A stretch of DNA of 64,000 nucleotides from Mycolicibacterium vulneris (GCF_002104765.1 NZ_NCXM01000027.1:1-64000); one strand, 5' to 3'; positions 10,402 through 19,274 are shown, counted from the stretch's first letter. Notes: generated from the sequence alone by a model not told the origin. Numbers and translations are program-made.

Positions 10402-10824
10402 ATGAGCTCGATCACCGGTGTTTCAAGCATCCCGACCCGGCCCCTCTACGACTCGACGGACTCGCTGTTGCGGTTTGCCGTGCGTGCCGACGCGACCCTG
10501 ACGGGGTTGAGCGGGTTGGCCATCGCCTTTTTCGCCGACCCGATCTCGTCGCTGACCGGCCTGACGTCCTTCCAGGAGTACGCCGTGGGCGTGGTGTTCG
10601 TGATCGCCGGCCTGCTGGTCTTCAGCCTCGGGGCGCTCCCGGAACTGCGGCGTCTCGGTATCAGCGTCGCGGTGGTCAACGTCGCCTTCACGCTGGCCGC
10701 GATCGTGGCCGCCGAAGCGCTGCCGCTGACCGGCACCGGCGTCGCGATGACTCTGGCCAGCGGCGTGTACACGGCGGCGTTCGCGGGGCTGCAGTACCTG
10801 GGACTGCGTCGCCTCGAGGCGTGA
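10402..10824 (+). CDS. small four-helix integral membrane protein
   Basis: 140 residues. After a soluble N-terminus of about 30 residues there are four hydrophobic segments (LTGLSGLAIAFF, YAVGVVFVIAGLLVFSLGALPEL, ISVAVVNVAFTLAAIVAAEAL, TGVAMTLASGVYTAAFAGLQYLGL). Such proteins are common in mycobacteria without assigned function. The start ATG is supported by GAGGAG 9 bases upstream. The preceding 250 bases (10152-10401) hold no gene, only this promoter region. It is convergent with coaA. Confidence 0.8.
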   Translation: MSSITGVSSIPTRPLYDSTDSLLRFAVRADATLTGLSGLAIAFFADPISSLTGLTSFQEYAVGVVFVIAGLLVFSLGALPELRRLGISVAVVNVAFTLAAIVAAEALPLTGTGVAMTLASGVYTAAFAGLQYLGLRRLEA

Positions 10825-10860
10825 TCTGCCGACCCCGCCGGTGTGGGCCGCGTCAAAGCG

Positions 10861-11799
10861 TCAGAGCTTGCGCAGTCGCAACCGGTTGATGGAGTGATCG
10901 GCGTCCTTGCGCAATACCAGGGTGGCGCGCGGCCGGGTCGGAAGGATGTTCTCGACCAGGTTGGGACGGTTGATCGACCGCCAGATCTCGCGAGCGGCGG
11001 CGACCGCCTTGGTGTCGTTGAGGGCCGAGTAGTGGTGGAAGTGCGATTCGGGATCCGCGAAGGCGGTGCTACGCATGGCCAGGAATCGCGATACGTACCA
11101 CTGCTCGATGTCTTCGATCCGGGCGTCGACGTACACGCCGAAGTCGAACAGGTCCGACACCATCAGGGTCGGACCGGTCTGCAGAACGTTGAGGCCCTCC
11201 AGGATCAAGATGTCGGGGTGACGGACCACATGCTTGGCCCCGGGGATGATGTCGTATTTCAGGTGCGAATACACCGGCGCGCACGCGTAGTCCGAACCGG
11301 ATTTGACCGAGGTCACGAACCGCATCAACGCGCGACGGTTATAGCTTTCCGGAAACCCCTTGCGGTGCATCAGGTTCCGCCGGTCCAGCTCGGCATTCGG
11401 GTACAGGAAGCCGTCGGTGGTGACCAGGTCGACGCGCGGGTGGTGATCCCACCGCGCCAACAGGGCCTGCAGCACACGGGCAGTCGTCGACTTGCCGACC
11501 GCCACGCTGCCGGCCACCCCGATGATGAACGGCACCGGCCGGTCCGGGTTCTGCTGAGGCTCGCCGAGGAATTCGGCGGTGGCGGCGAACAATCGCTGGC
11601 GCGCTGCGACCTGCAGGTGAATGAGCCGGGCCAGCGGCAAGTAGACCTCTTCGACTTCGAGCAGGTCGATTTGTTCACCCAAACCGCGCAGCCCGACGAG
11701 TTCTTCCTCGGTGAGGGCCAGCGGCGTCGACATACGAAGCGCACGCCATTGCTTTCGGTCGAACTCCACATATGGGCTCGGCTCGCTAAGCCGCGGCAT
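10861..11799 (-). CDS. coaA: pantothenate kinase type I
   Basis: 312 residues, identical in length to mycobacterial CoaA. The P-loop GVAGSVAVGKST (about residues 93-104) binds ATP. VTTDGFLYPNAELDRRNLMHRKGFPESYNRRALMRF is the pantothenate-binding region, cited here only by its position at about residues 127-160. CoaA phosphorylates pantothenate in the first step of coenzyme A synthesis and is feedback-inhibited by CoA in this class. The start was set at the ATG giving MPRLSEPSPYVEFDR. Longer in-frame starts run into the divergent glyA1 gene. Confidence 0.96.
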   Translation of the reverse strand: MPRLSEPSPYVEFDRKQWRALRMSTPLALTEEELVGLRGLGEQIDLLEVEEVYLPLARLIHLQVAARQRLFAATAEFLGEPQQNPDRPVPFIIGVAGSVAVGKSTTARVLQALLARWDHHPRVDLVTTDGFLYPNAELDRRNLMHRKGFPESYNRRALMRFVTSVKSGSDYACAPVYSHLKYDIIPGAKHVVRHPDILILEGLNVLQTGPTLMVSDLFDFGVYVDARIEDIEQWYVSRFLAMRSTAFADPESHFHHYSALNDTKAVAAAREIWRSINRPNLVENILPTRPRATLVLRKDADHSINRLRLRKL

Positions 11800-11863
11800 A
11801 GTGCAAGTGTTGCAGGGGCGCCGAAAAGCCCGACGGCTGGGCTGGCGAAAACTCGACGCTGGA

Positions 11864-11869
11864 TAGACT
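11864..11869 (+). promoter_or_regulatory. -10 element of the leaderless glyA1 promoter
   Basis: TAGACT lies 7 bases before GTG 11877. This supports that GTG as start rather than the internal ATG at 11916 used for some orthologues. Confidence 0.65.
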
Positions 11870-11876
11870 GGCGGCC

Positions 11877-13196
11877 GTGACTGCTGCACCTGACGCCCGC
11901 CCCTCGACGTCCGTGATGTCCGCCCCGCTGGCCGACGTCGACCCGGATATCGCCGAGCTCCTCGGCAAAGAACTCGGCCGGCAACGCGACACCCTCGAGA
12001 TGATCGCTTCGGAGAATTTCGTGCCGCGCGCGGTGCTGCAGGCACAGGGCAGCGTGCTGACCAACAAGTACGCCGAGGGGTTGCCCGGGCGGCGCTACTA
12101 CGGCGGCTGCGAGTACGTCGACGTCGTGGAGAACATCGCCCGCGACCGGGCCAAGGCGCTCTTCGGCGCCGACTTCGCCAACGTGCAGCCGCATTCGGGC
12201 GCGCAGGCCAACGCCGCGGTGCTGCACGCGCTGATGTCGCCGGGGGAGCGGCTGCTGGGTCTGGACCTGGCCAACGGTGGTCACCTGACGCACGGCATGA
12301 AGCTGAACTTCTCCGGCAAGCTCTACGAGAACGGCTTCTACGGCGTCGACCCGACGACGCATCTGGTCGACATGGACGCGGTGCGCGCGCAGGCGCTGGA
12401 ATTCCGTCCGAAGGTGATCATCGCCGGCTGGTCGGCCTATCCGCGGATCCTCGACTTCGCGGCCTTCCGGTCGATCGCCGACGAGGTCGACGCCAAGCTC
12501 TGGGTGGACATGGCGCACTTCGCGGGCCTGGTCGCGGCCGGGCTGCACCCGTCCCCGGTGCCGCACGCCGACATCGTCTCGACCACCATTCACAAGACGC
12601 TCGGCGGCGGCCGCTCGGGCATGATCCTGGGCAAGCAGGAGTACGCCAAGGCCGTGAACTCGGCCGTGTTCCCCGGCCAGCAGGGTGGCCCGCTCATGCA
12701 CGTCATCGCGGGCAAGGCCGTCGCGCTGAAGATCGCGAGCACCCCGGAATTCGTCGAGCGGCAGCAGCGCACGCTGTCCGGCGCGCGCATCCTCGCCGAC
12801 CGCCTGTTGGCCGCCGATGTCGCGAAGGCGGGCGTGTCGGTGGTCAGCGGCGGCACCGACGTGCACCTGGTGCTGGTGGACCTGCGCAACTCCCCGCTGG
12901 ACGGTCAGGCCGCCGAGGACCTGCTGCACGAGGTCGGCATCACCGTCAACCGCAACGCCGTGCCCAACGACCCGCGCCCGCCGATGGTCACCTCGGGGCT
13001 GCGGATCGGGACCCCCGCCCTGGCCACTCGCGGCTTCGGCGACGCCGAGTTCAGCGAGGTGGCCGACGTCATCGCCACCGCGCTGGCGGCCGGCACCTCG
13101 GCCGACGTGGCCGGACTGCGGCAGCGCGTGACGCGGCTGGCGCAGGAGTTTCCGCTGTACGACGGCCTGGAAGACTGGGCGCTGGTCGGCCGCTGA
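11877..13196 (+). CDS. glyA1: serine hydroxymethyltransferase
   Basis: 439 residues. The motif STTIHKTLGGGRSG carries the PLP lysine at residue 240. Other family signatures are IASENFVPRAVL, GLPGRRYYGGCE and PNDPRPP. GlyA interconverts serine and glycine with transfer of the one-carbon unit to tetrahydrofolate, in the cytoplasm, feeding purine, thymidylate and methionine synthesis. A 13-residue N-terminal extension before MSAPLADVD follows from the leaderless GTG start. If translation instead began at 11916 the protein would be 426 residues, like the annotated M. tuberculosis GlyA1. Confidence 0.96.
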   Translation: MTAAPDARPSTSVMSAPLADVDPDIAELLGKELGRQRDTLEMIASENFVPRAVLQAQGSVLTNKYAEGLPGRRYYGGCEYVDVVENIARDRAKALFGADFANVQPHSGAQANAAVLHALMSPGERLLGLDLANGGHLTHGMKLNFSGKLYENGFYGVDPTTHLVDMDAVRAQALEFRPKVIIAGWSAYPRILDFAAFRSIADEVDAKLWVDMAHFAGLVAAGLHPSPVPHADIVSTTIHKTLGGGRSGMILGKQEYAKAVNSAVFPGQQGGPLMHVIAGKAVALKIASTPEFVERQQRTLSGARILADRLLAADVAKAGVSVVSGGTDVHLVLVDLRNSPLDGQAAEDLLHEVGITVNRNAVPNDPRPPMVTSGLRIGTPALATRGFGDAEFSEVADVIATALAAGTSADVAGLRQRVTRLAQEFPLYDGLEDWALVGR

Positions 13197-13292
13197 CCCG
13201 CGCCGGACGGCCCGGCCACGCGGCTTTGAGGACCAAAGTCACCAGTTGCCGCGACACGACCCGGTCGATTTCATGAACCTGTGTACGCGGGT

Positions 13293-13298
13293 TACAGT
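13293..13298 (+). promoter_or_regulatory. -10 element of the leaderless desA2 promoter
   Basis: TACAGT, 6 bases before ATG 13305. It supports this start over the upstream in-frame GTG at 13281. Confidence 0.6.
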
Positions 13299-13304
13299 TA
13301 TCTC

Positions 13305-14132
13305 ATGGCCGAAAGACCTGTCGCTAACGCGCTGACCCTGGAACTCGAGCCGGTCGTCGAAGCAAACATCGACCGCCACCTGTCCACCGAAGAACTCTGG
13401 TTCGCGCACGATTACGTGCCGTTCGACCGGGGCGAGAACTTCGCCTTCCTCGGTGGGCGCGACTGGGATCCGTCGGCGATGACGCTGCCCAGGCCGTTGA
13501 CGGATGCCTGCGAGATCATGTTGCTGCTCAAGGACAACCTGGCCGCCCACCACCGCGAGCTGGTCGAGCACTTCATCCTGGAGGACTACTGGGGCCGCTG
13601 GCTGGGCCGGTGGACCGCCGAGGAGCACCTGCACGCCATCGCGCTGCGCGAGTACCTGGTGGTGACCCGCGAGGTCGACCCGACCGCCAACGAAGAGGCC
13701 CGCGTCCAGTACGTCATGAAGGGCTACCGGGCCGACACCTACTCACAGGTGGAAACGTTGGTGCACATGGCGTTCGTCGAACGCACCCATGCCGTGTTCT
13801 GTGAAAACCTGGCCGCCAAGCTCGAGGAGCCCATCCTGGCCGGCCTCGTCGACCGGATCGCCCGCGACGAGCGCCGCCACGAGGTCTTCTTCTCCAACCT
13901 CGTCGCGCACTGCCTCGAGTACACCCGCGACGAGACCATCGCGGCGATCGCCGCCCGCGCGGCCGACCTGAAGGTGCCCGGCGCCGACATCGACTCGTAC
14001 GCGGACAAGGTGCAGAACGTCGAACAGGCAGGCATTTTCGGCCCGGAGCAGCTGCGTCAGGCGATCTCCGACCGCATCACCGCATGGGGGCTCGCGGACG
14101 AGCCTGCACTGCGGCAATTGATCGTCGGCTAA
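13305..14132 (+). CDS. desA2: acyl-ACP desaturase family protein DesA2
   Basis: 275 residues, matching M. tuberculosis DesA2 (Rv1094). It is a four-helix-bundle diiron protein of the plant-type stearoyl-ACP desaturase family. The iron-binding segments are EEHLHAIALRE and ARDERRHEVFF, with EXXH-type motifs about 80 residues apart. DesA2 is thought to desaturate acyl-ACP intermediates in mycolic acid synthesis and is essential in M. tuberculosis, but catalytic activity of DesA2 itself is less certain than that of DesA1. It is monocistronic by promoter evidence. Confidence 0.93.
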   Translation: MAERPVANALTLELEPVVEANIDRHLSTEELWFAHDYVPFDRGENFAFLGGRDWDPSAMTLPRPLTDACEIMLLLKDNLAAHHRELVEHFILEDYWGRWLGRWTAEEHLHAIALREYLVVTREVDPTANEEARVQYVMKGYRADTYSQVETLVHMAFVERTHAVFCENLAAKLEEPILAGLVDRIARDERRHEVFFSNLVAHCLEYTRDETIAAIAARAADLKVPGADIDSYADKVQNVEQAGIFGPEQLRQAISDRITAWGLADEPALRQLIVG

Positions 14133-14229
14133 GCCGGCCTGCACGCGCCCCTCAACATCGGCCGCCCGCGAAGGTGGTCGCGGCTCGCCACGTCGGCGCG
14201 CCTGCACAGCGCGCATGCGGCCACGGGAG

Positions 14230-14235
14230 TAGCGT
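14230..14235 (+). promoter_or_regulatory. -10 element of the leaderless phoAT-phoH2 promoter
   Basis: TAGCGT, 8 bases before ATG 14244. It drives a predicted leaderless transcript beginning at the small upstream gene. Confidence 0.6.
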
Positions 14236-14243
14236 CGATCCCG

Positions 14244-14387
14244 ATGGTCAGCGTCATGCTCTGCTGCCAGGGCGGCACCTCCCGTCACCACAACGGAAGG
14301 ACCGGCCCCGGTCCTGGTGCTGCGGTTCCCGTCGACATGCCTGTGCGGGTCCGCGCGGGCTCATCCCGCTCGAGGAGCGCTACGTGA
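14244..14387 (+). CDS. phoAT: PhoAT-like small upstream partner of PhoH2
   Basis: 47 codons, from ATG 14244 to TGA 14385-14387, overlapping the phoH2 GTG by 4 bases (GTGA). The product starts MVSVMLCCQGG and is Gly/Arg/Ser-rich with no known fold. In M. tuberculosis and M. smegmatis phoH2 is coexpressed with a short upstream gene, phoAT, that behaves like an antitoxin-type partner of the PIN-domain protein. The position, size, 4-base overlap and promoter here fit that arrangement. Assignment rests on context, since the peptide itself is poorly conserved. Confidence 0.65.
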   Translation: MVSVMLCCQGGTSRHHNGRTGPGPGAAVPVDMPVRVRAGSSRSRSAT

Positions 14388-15685
14388 CCGAAATCCGGAC
14401 CTACGTGATCGACACTTCCGTGCTGCTGTCCGACCCTTGGGCGTGCAGCCGGTTCGCCGAACACGAGGTGGTTGTTCCGTTGGTGGTGATCAGCGAGCTG
14501 GAGGCCAAACGCCACCACCATGAGCTGGGATGGTTCGCCCGCCAGTCCTTGCGGCTGTTCGACGATCTTCGGCTGTTGCACGGACGACTGGATCAGCCCA
14601 TTCCCGTTGGCACGCAGGGCGGTTCGCTGCATGTCGAGCTCAACCACACGGACCCGTCGGTGCTGCCGGCGGGTTTCCGCAGCGACAGCAACGACTCCCG
14701 GATCCTGAGCTGTGCCGCCAACCTCGCCGCCGAAGGCAAGCGAGTTACGCTGGTCAGCAAGGACATTCCGCTTCGTGTCAAGGCTGCCGCGGTGGGCCTG
14801 GCCGCCGACGAGTACCACGCGCAGGACGTGGTGGCCTCCGGGTGGTCCGGGATGCGCGAAATCGAGACCGCCACCGAGGACATCGACGCGCTGTTCACCG
14901 ACGGCGAGATCGATCTGGTGGAAGCGCGAGACCTGCCCTGCCACACCGGGGTTCGGCTGCTCGGTGGAAGCTCTCACGCGCTGGGCCGGGTCAACGCGGA
15001 CAAGCGGGTGCAGCTGGTGCGCGGCGACCGCGAGGTGTTCGGGCTGCGCGGCCGCTCGGCCGAGCAGCGCGTGGCGCTCGACCTGCTGCTCGACGAGTCG
15101 GTGGGCATCGTGTCGCTGGGCGGCAAGGCCGGCACCGGCAAGTCGGCGCTCGCGTTGTGCGCCGGCCTGGAGGCGGTGTTGGAGCGGCGGACCCAGCGCA
15201 AGGTGGTGGTCTTCCGGCCGCTCTACGCCGTCGGCGGGCAGGAGCTCGGATACCTGCCCGGCAGCGAGAGCGAAAAGATGGGCCCGTGGGCGCAAGCCGT
15301 CTTCGACACCCTCGAGGGCCTCGCCAGCCCGGCGGTGCTCGAGGAAGTGCTGTCCCGAGGCATGCTCGAGGTACTGCCGCTGACCCACATCCGGGGCCGG
15401 TCGCTGCACGATTCGTTCGTGATCGTCGACGAGGCGCAGTCGCTGGAACGCAACGTCCTGCTGACGGTCCTGTCCAGGCTGGGCACCGGATCGCGGGTGG
15501 TGTTGACGCACGACATCGCGCAGCGCGACAACCTGCGAGTCGGCCGACACGACGGGGTCGCGGCGGTGATCGAGAAGCTCAAGGGCCATCCGCTGTTCGC
15601 CCACATCACCCTGTTGCGCAGTGAGCGGTCCCCGATTGCCGCCCTGGTCACCGAGATGCTCGAGGAGATCGCCGGCCCGCAGTGA
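14384..15685 (+). CDS. phoH2: PhoH2: PIN-domain RNase fused to PhoH ATPase/RNA helicase
   Basis: 433 residues, the same as Rv1095. The N-terminal PIN domain (TYVIDTSVLLSDPWACSRF, later ISELEAKRHHHELGW and DSNDSRILSCAANLA) carries the acidic residues of a VapC-type nuclease. The C-terminal PhoH domain has a Walker A GGKAGTGKSALAL and Walker B FVIVDEAQS. The known activity of mycobacterial PhoH2 is ATP-dependent, sequence-specific RNA unwinding and cleavage. GTG 14384 is preceded by GAGGAG at a spacing of 6. It is translationally coupled to phoAT. Confidence 0.94.
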   Translation: MTEIRTYVIDTSVLLSDPWACSRFAEHEVVVPLVVISELEAKRHHHELGWFARQSLRLFDDLRLLHGRLDQPIPVGTQGGSLHVELNHTDPSVLPAGFRSDSNDSRILSCAANLAAEGKRVTLVSKDIPLRVKAAAVGLAADEYHAQDVVASGWSGMREIETATEDIDALFTDGEIDLVEARDLPCHTGVRLLGGSSHALGRVNADKRVQLVRGDREVFGLRGRSAEQRVALDLLLDESVGIVSLGGKAGTGKSALALCAGLEAVLERRTQRKVVVFRPLYAVGGQELGYLPGSESEKMGPWAQAVFDTLEGLASPAVLEEVLSRGMLEVLPLTHIRGRSLHDSFVIVDEAQSLERNVLLTVLSRLGTGSRVVLTHDIAQRDNLRVGRHDGVAAVIEKLKGHPLFAHITLLRSERSPIAALVTEMLEEIAGPQ

Positions 15686-15728
15686 GGGCGCCTGACTAAC
15701 GCTCGACCCCGGGTAGGCCCCCCTTCGA

Positions 15729-15734
15729 TAAACT
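15729..15734 (+). promoter_or_regulatory. -10 element of a leaderless promoter
   Basis: TAAACT, 6 bases before GTG 15741. Confidence 0.6.
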
Positions 15735-15740
15735 TCGACG

Positions 15741-16616
15741 GTGGCGAAACGACCCGACACCCAAGCCTGGCGCTACTGGCGCACGGTTGTCGGTGTGGCG
15801 GCGGCCGTCGCGGTGCTGGTGATCGGCGGGCTCACGGGTCACGTGACGCGCGCCGATGACCTCAGCTGTTCGGTCGTCAAGTGCGTCGCCTTGACGTTCG
15901 ACGACGGGCCGGGGCCGTTCGATGAGCGGCTGCTGCAAATCCTGAAGGAGAACGACGCCAAAGCCACCTTCTTCCTGATCGGCAACAAGGTGGCCGCCAA
16001 CCCCGCCGGGGCCAAGCGCATCGCCGACGCGGGAATGGAGGTCGCCAGCCACACCTGGGAACACCCCAACATGACCACGATCCCGCGTGAGGACATTGCC
16101 GCCCAGTTCTCCAAGGCCAACGACGCGATCACCGCCGCGACCGGCCGCACCCCCAACCTGTATCGCCCCGCGGGCGGATTGTCCGACCCGGTAGTGCGCC
16201 AGGCCGCCGGCCAATTCGGTCTGGCCGAAATCCTCTGGGATGTGATCCCTTTCGATTGGGCGAACGACTCGAACACGGCGGCGACGCGCTACATGCTGAT
16301 GACCTACGTCAAGCCGGGCTCGGTGGTCCTGCTGCACAGCACCTACTCGAGCACCGTCGATCTGGTGTATCAGTTCATCCCCGTGCTCAAGGCCAACGGC
16401 TACCGGTTGGTGACAGTCAGCGACCTGCTGGGATCGCGTTCTCCCGGCAGCAGTTACGGCAGTCGGGATAACGGTCCACCCGTCAACGGCCTGCACGACA
16501 TCCCGCCCGCCGACATCCCCACGCTGCCCAACACGCCCTCACCGAAACCGATGCCGAATTTCCCGATAACCGACATCCCAGGGCAGAACTCGGGCGGGCC
16601 GAACAACGGTGCGTAG
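15741..16616 (+). CDS. secreted or membrane-anchored polysaccharide (peptidoglycan) deacetylase, Rv1096-like
   Basis: 291 residues. One hydrophobic N-terminal helix (VVGVAAAVAVLVIGGLTG, about residues 15-32) exports or anchors it. The NodB domain follows with the catalytic and metal motif LTFDDGPGP (about 51-59), SHTWEHPN (metal histidines), RPAGG and a C-terminal VVLLHS. The tail of about 50 residues is Pro/Gly/Asn-rich and probably disordered. Rv1096 has been described as a peptidoglycan N-deacetylase that helps lysozyme resistance. Substrate here is inferred by orthology. Confidence 0.9.
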   Translation: MAKRPDTQAWRYWRTVVGVAAAVAVLVIGGLTGHVTRADDLSCSVVKCVALTFDDGPGPFDERLLQILKENDAKATFFLIGNKVAANPAGAKRIADAGMEVASHTWEHPNMTTIPREDIAAQFSKANDAITAATGRTPNLYRPAGGLSDPVVRQAAGQFGLAEILWDVIPFDWANDSNTAATRYMLMTYVKPGSVVLLHSTYSSTVDLVYQFIPVLKANGYRLVTVSDLLGSRSPGSSYGSRDNGPPVNGLHDIPPADIPTLPNTPSPKPMPNFPITDIPGQNSGGPNNGA

Positions 16617-16648
16617 AGCAAATTTCGGACCAAACGCGGCTACCTTTA

Positions 16649-16654
16649 TAGGGT
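16649..16654 (+). promoter_or_regulatory. -10 element of a leaderless promoter
   Basis: TAGGGT, 7 bases before GTG 16662. A longer frame starting at GTG 16653 would begin inside the hexamer, so 16662 is preferred. Confidence 0.6.
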
Positions 16655-16661
16655 GATCACC

Positions 16662-18209
16662 GTGGGCTGGCTTCGGGATCGGCTTCCGCCATCATGGCGT
16701 GGCCCGGCGCGGCAGCCCGATGAACGAAAGTCCTTTCGACGGTGGTTGTTTCAATACGCGTTCGATATGAGCATGTCCTACGTGCTGGCAGTCGTCGAGG
16801 CGGCGGCCATCCTGATTCCGTTGCGGGGCCACACTTCCGTCGGCGCCAACGCGGACTTCGCGCGGCAGAACACCGTGCCCGTGGTGCTGCTCATCGTGCT
16901 GGGCATCGTCAGCGTCGCGGTAGCCGGCGCGGTCAGCCTGGCGCCCACCGTGCGCTGGTTCGTCGCGGGTGACGAACCCACCCCACAACAACGCGAAGCC
17001 GTGATGAGGCTGGCCGGGCGCCAGTCGGCGATCCTGGTGACGTCTTGGGCGATGACCGGCGGGATCTTCATCCTGCTGAATCTGACTGGCGGACCGCAAC
17101 TTCTGCTGCCCATCGTGCTCGGCGTGCTGCTCGGCGGATCGGCCGCCGCCGGCACCGGGATGCTGCTCGCGCAACGCACCCTGCGGCCCATCATGCGCGC
17201 CGCCACGCTGGGCGCCGAGCCGCGGCTGGCAGTGCCGAGCGTGTACGCGCGGCTGGTTCTGCTGTGGTTCTTGTGCAGCGCCTTTCCCATCGCCATCATC
17301 GCGACGCTGGTCGTTCTCCGCTCGTATGGCTGGCTGATCGAGAAGTCGGCGTCACTGGACGTACCGATTCTGGTGGTGTCGCTGGCGGCGCTCGTGCTGG
17401 GGCTGCCCACGATGATCCTGACCTCGCGGTCCATCTCGGATCCGGTCGGCGAGGTCGTCGACGCGATGGCCGAGGTCGAGCACGGCCGCATGGAAACGTA
17501 TGTCGGCGCCTACGAACGATCCCAAATCGGGCGCCTGCAAACGGGATTCAACCGAATGGTGGCAGGCCTGGCCGAGCGCGACCGGCTGCGTGACCTGTTC
17601 GGCCGCCATGTCGGCGCCGACGTCGCACAACGCGCCCTCACCGAAGGGGCCACGCTGTCGGGCGACGTGGTCGAAGCGGCGGTGCTTTTCATCGACCTGG
17701 TGGGGTCCACCCAGCTCGCCGAAAGCCGCCCCCCGCAAGAGGTCGCGGAGGTGCTCAACGACTTCTTCCGGATCGTCGTGCACGCCGTCGACGAACACCA
17801 CGGGCTGATCAACAAATTCGCCGGGGATGCCGCACTCGCCGTCTTCGGGGTGCCGTTGCCGATCAGCGAGCCCGCGTCGTCGGCGTTGGCGACCGCCCGT
17901 GCGCTCGGCTCCCAACTGCGCAGGCTGCCGGTCGATTTCGGCATCGGTGTGTCGGCGGGTCGGGTGTTCGCCGGCAACGTCGGCGCCGAAAACCGGTACG
18001 AATACACCGTGATCGGTGACGCCGTCAACGAAGCAGCGCGGCTGGCCGACCTCGCCAAAACCTCGGATCGGCGGATCCTCTGCTCGGCGGGCGCCATCGA
18101 CGCCGCGGGTGAGGCCGAGCGCGCGCAGTGGGCCGAATGCTATTCCACCGTGCTGCGCGGGCGATCCGAGGCCACCCACGTCTCGGCACCGACCGGCCCG
18201 GCCGGCTAG
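16662..18209 (+). CDS. membrane-bound class III adenylate cyclase with HAMP domain
   Basis: 515 residues. Six hydrophobic helices (about residues 35-260) form a membrane module like that of Rv1318c-Rv1320c. A HAMP linker follows (SRSISDPVGEVVDAMAEVEHGRM), then a class III cyclase domain with metal-binding aspartates at 345 (FIDLVGS) and 389 (KFAGDAALAVF), and the later motif RYEYTVIGDAVNEAARL. Makes cAMP from ATP at the inner face of the membrane, probably in answer to a membrane signal. It is not present between Rv1096 and Rv1097c in M. tuberculosis, so it is an extra or relocated cyclase. Confidence 0.9.
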   Translation: MGWLRDRLPPSWRGPARQPDERKSFRRWLFQYAFDMSMSYVLAVVEAAAILIPLRGHTSVGANADFARQNTVPVVLLIVLGIVSVAVAGAVSLAPTVRWFVAGDEPTPQQREAVMRLAGRQSAILVTSWAMTGGIFILLNLTGGPQLLLPIVLGVLLGGSAAAGTGMLLAQRTLRPIMRAATLGAEPRLAVPSVYARLVLLWFLCSAFPIAIIATLVVLRSYGWLIEKSASLDVPILVVSLAALVLGLPTMILTSRSISDPVGEVVDAMAEVEHGRMETYVGAYERSQIGRLQTGFNRMVAGLAERDRLRDLFGRHVGADVAQRALTEGATLSGDVVEAAVLFIDLVGSTQLAESRPPQEVAEVLNDFFRIVVHAVDEHHGLINKFAGDAALAVFGVPLPISEPASSALATARALGSQLRRLPVDFGIGVSAGRVFAGNVGAENRYEYTVIGDAVNEAARLADLAKTSDRRILCSAGAIDAAGEAERAQWAECYSTVLRGRSEATHVSAPTGPAG

Positions 18210-18225
18210 CCGCGCATAGCCCGCG

Positions 18226-19221
18226 TCAGGACTTCGAGACCTTCAGCGCGGCAATGATTTTGCCGACGAGCCCCGCCGAGGCGGCGTCACCGATGGGTGT
18301 GCTGCCGATGAACACGGTGACCGGCTTGGTGTCGACGGCGATGATGGTGACGGAGTCGCCCTTGACGTTGCGGCTGGGATCGGCGATCGTGACGTCCGCG
18401 TCGACCCGGGCCGCCTTGGTGCCGTCGACGGTGATCGACGACGACTTCGTCGGTCCGAGCGTGGGCTGGGCGTTGGCGTAGCCGGGGCCCGCGACGATGC
18501 ATTGCATCAACTTCGTGGCTTGCGCCGTAAGGTCCATGCTGGAAACGAAATTGGTGACGCCGACCTCGGCCGTCATCATCCACTGATTGGCTCCCGGCAC
18601 GTCCTGGGCGACCCCCAGCCCGCCGATCAGGTTCGGGCCCTGGTCGTCGGAGAACACCGTCCACCCCCCCGGCGCCGCACTGGCGGGGAACGACAGCTTG
18701 CCCGCGGAGATCGAATCGCCCCGCGGCATCTCACCGCCGGACACGTTCGGGGTGCAGTCGGTTGCGTTCTGCGCGGAGTTCTTCGGCTGCGCGACCGAGG
18801 TGCTCGTTGTCGAGGGCGCGGTGGCCGCCTTGTTGTCGTGGCCGCCCCGCATCACCAGCAGGGTCGCCACCAGCGCGATGACCGCCAGCACAACCAGACC
18901 GGCGACGATCAGCCACGGCAGCTTGGAGCCGGACCCACCCGGCGGCGGCCCCGGAGGGTAGGGCCCGCCGGGGCCACCCGGCGGAAACTGTTGTCCGGGT
19001 TGGGGATACTGCTGATATGGGTACGGCCCACCCGGCGGCGGGTAGGCGTACGGACCGCCCTGCGGATAGGGCCCTGGACCGCCCTGCGGGTAAGGGCCTG
19101 GACCGCCCTGCGGGTAGGGGCCTGGACCGCCCTGCGGCTGGCCGCCCCAATTCGGGTCCTGGCCATACGGATTGCTTCCGTAGGGCCCCTGACCGTAGGG
19201 ACCACCGGGAGGAGCCGTCAT
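18226..19221 (-). CDS. Pro/Gly/Tyr-rich membrane protein (Rv1097c-like)
   Basis: 331 residues. The first about 95 residues are low-complexity Gly-Pro-Tyr-Gln, including three tandem GGPGPYPQ octapeptides. One transmembrane helix follows (WLIVAGLVVLAVIALVATLLVM, about 103-124), then a Ser/Thr-rich linker and an extracytoplasmic domain of about 170 residues with two Cys (DCTPN, QCIVAG). The topology is cytoplasmic proline-rich tail plus outer domain, as in several mycobacterial PknB-associated and DUF-type proteins. Function unknown. It lies downstream of fum on the same strand. Confidence 0.85.
   Translation of the reverse strand: MTAPPGGPYGQGPYGSNPYGQDPNWGGQPQGGPGPYPQGGPGPYPQGGPGPYPQGGPYAYPPPGGPYPYQQYPQPGQQFPPGGPGGPYPPGPPPGGSGSKLPWLIVAGLVVLAVIALVATLLVMRGGHDNKAATAPSTTSTSVAQPKNSAQNATDCTPNVSGGEMPRGDSISAGKLSFPASAAPGGWTVFSDDQGPNLIGGLGVAQDVPGANQWMMTAEVGVTNFVSSMDLTAQATKLMQCIVAGPGYANAQPTLGPTKSSSITVDGTKAARVDADVTIADPSRNVKGDSVTIIAVDTKPVTVFIGSTPIGDAASAGLVGKIIAALKVSKS
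19057..19128 (-). repeat. three 24-bp in-frame tandem repeats
   Basis: Units 19057-19080, 19081-19104 and 19105-19128 differ at a few positions and encode the octapeptide GGPGPYPQ three times within the proline-rich membrane protein. Being a multiple of three, copy number can change without a frameshift. Confidence 0.85.
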
Positions 19222-19274
19222 GCAAAACCACCCTTACTCTCGTCGACCACCGCCGTCACCCCCGGACGGCCGGC

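Noticed and set aside
14285..15760. 491-codon minus-strand frame opposite phoH2
   Set aside because: Shadow of phoH2. No family motif, start signal or conserved context.
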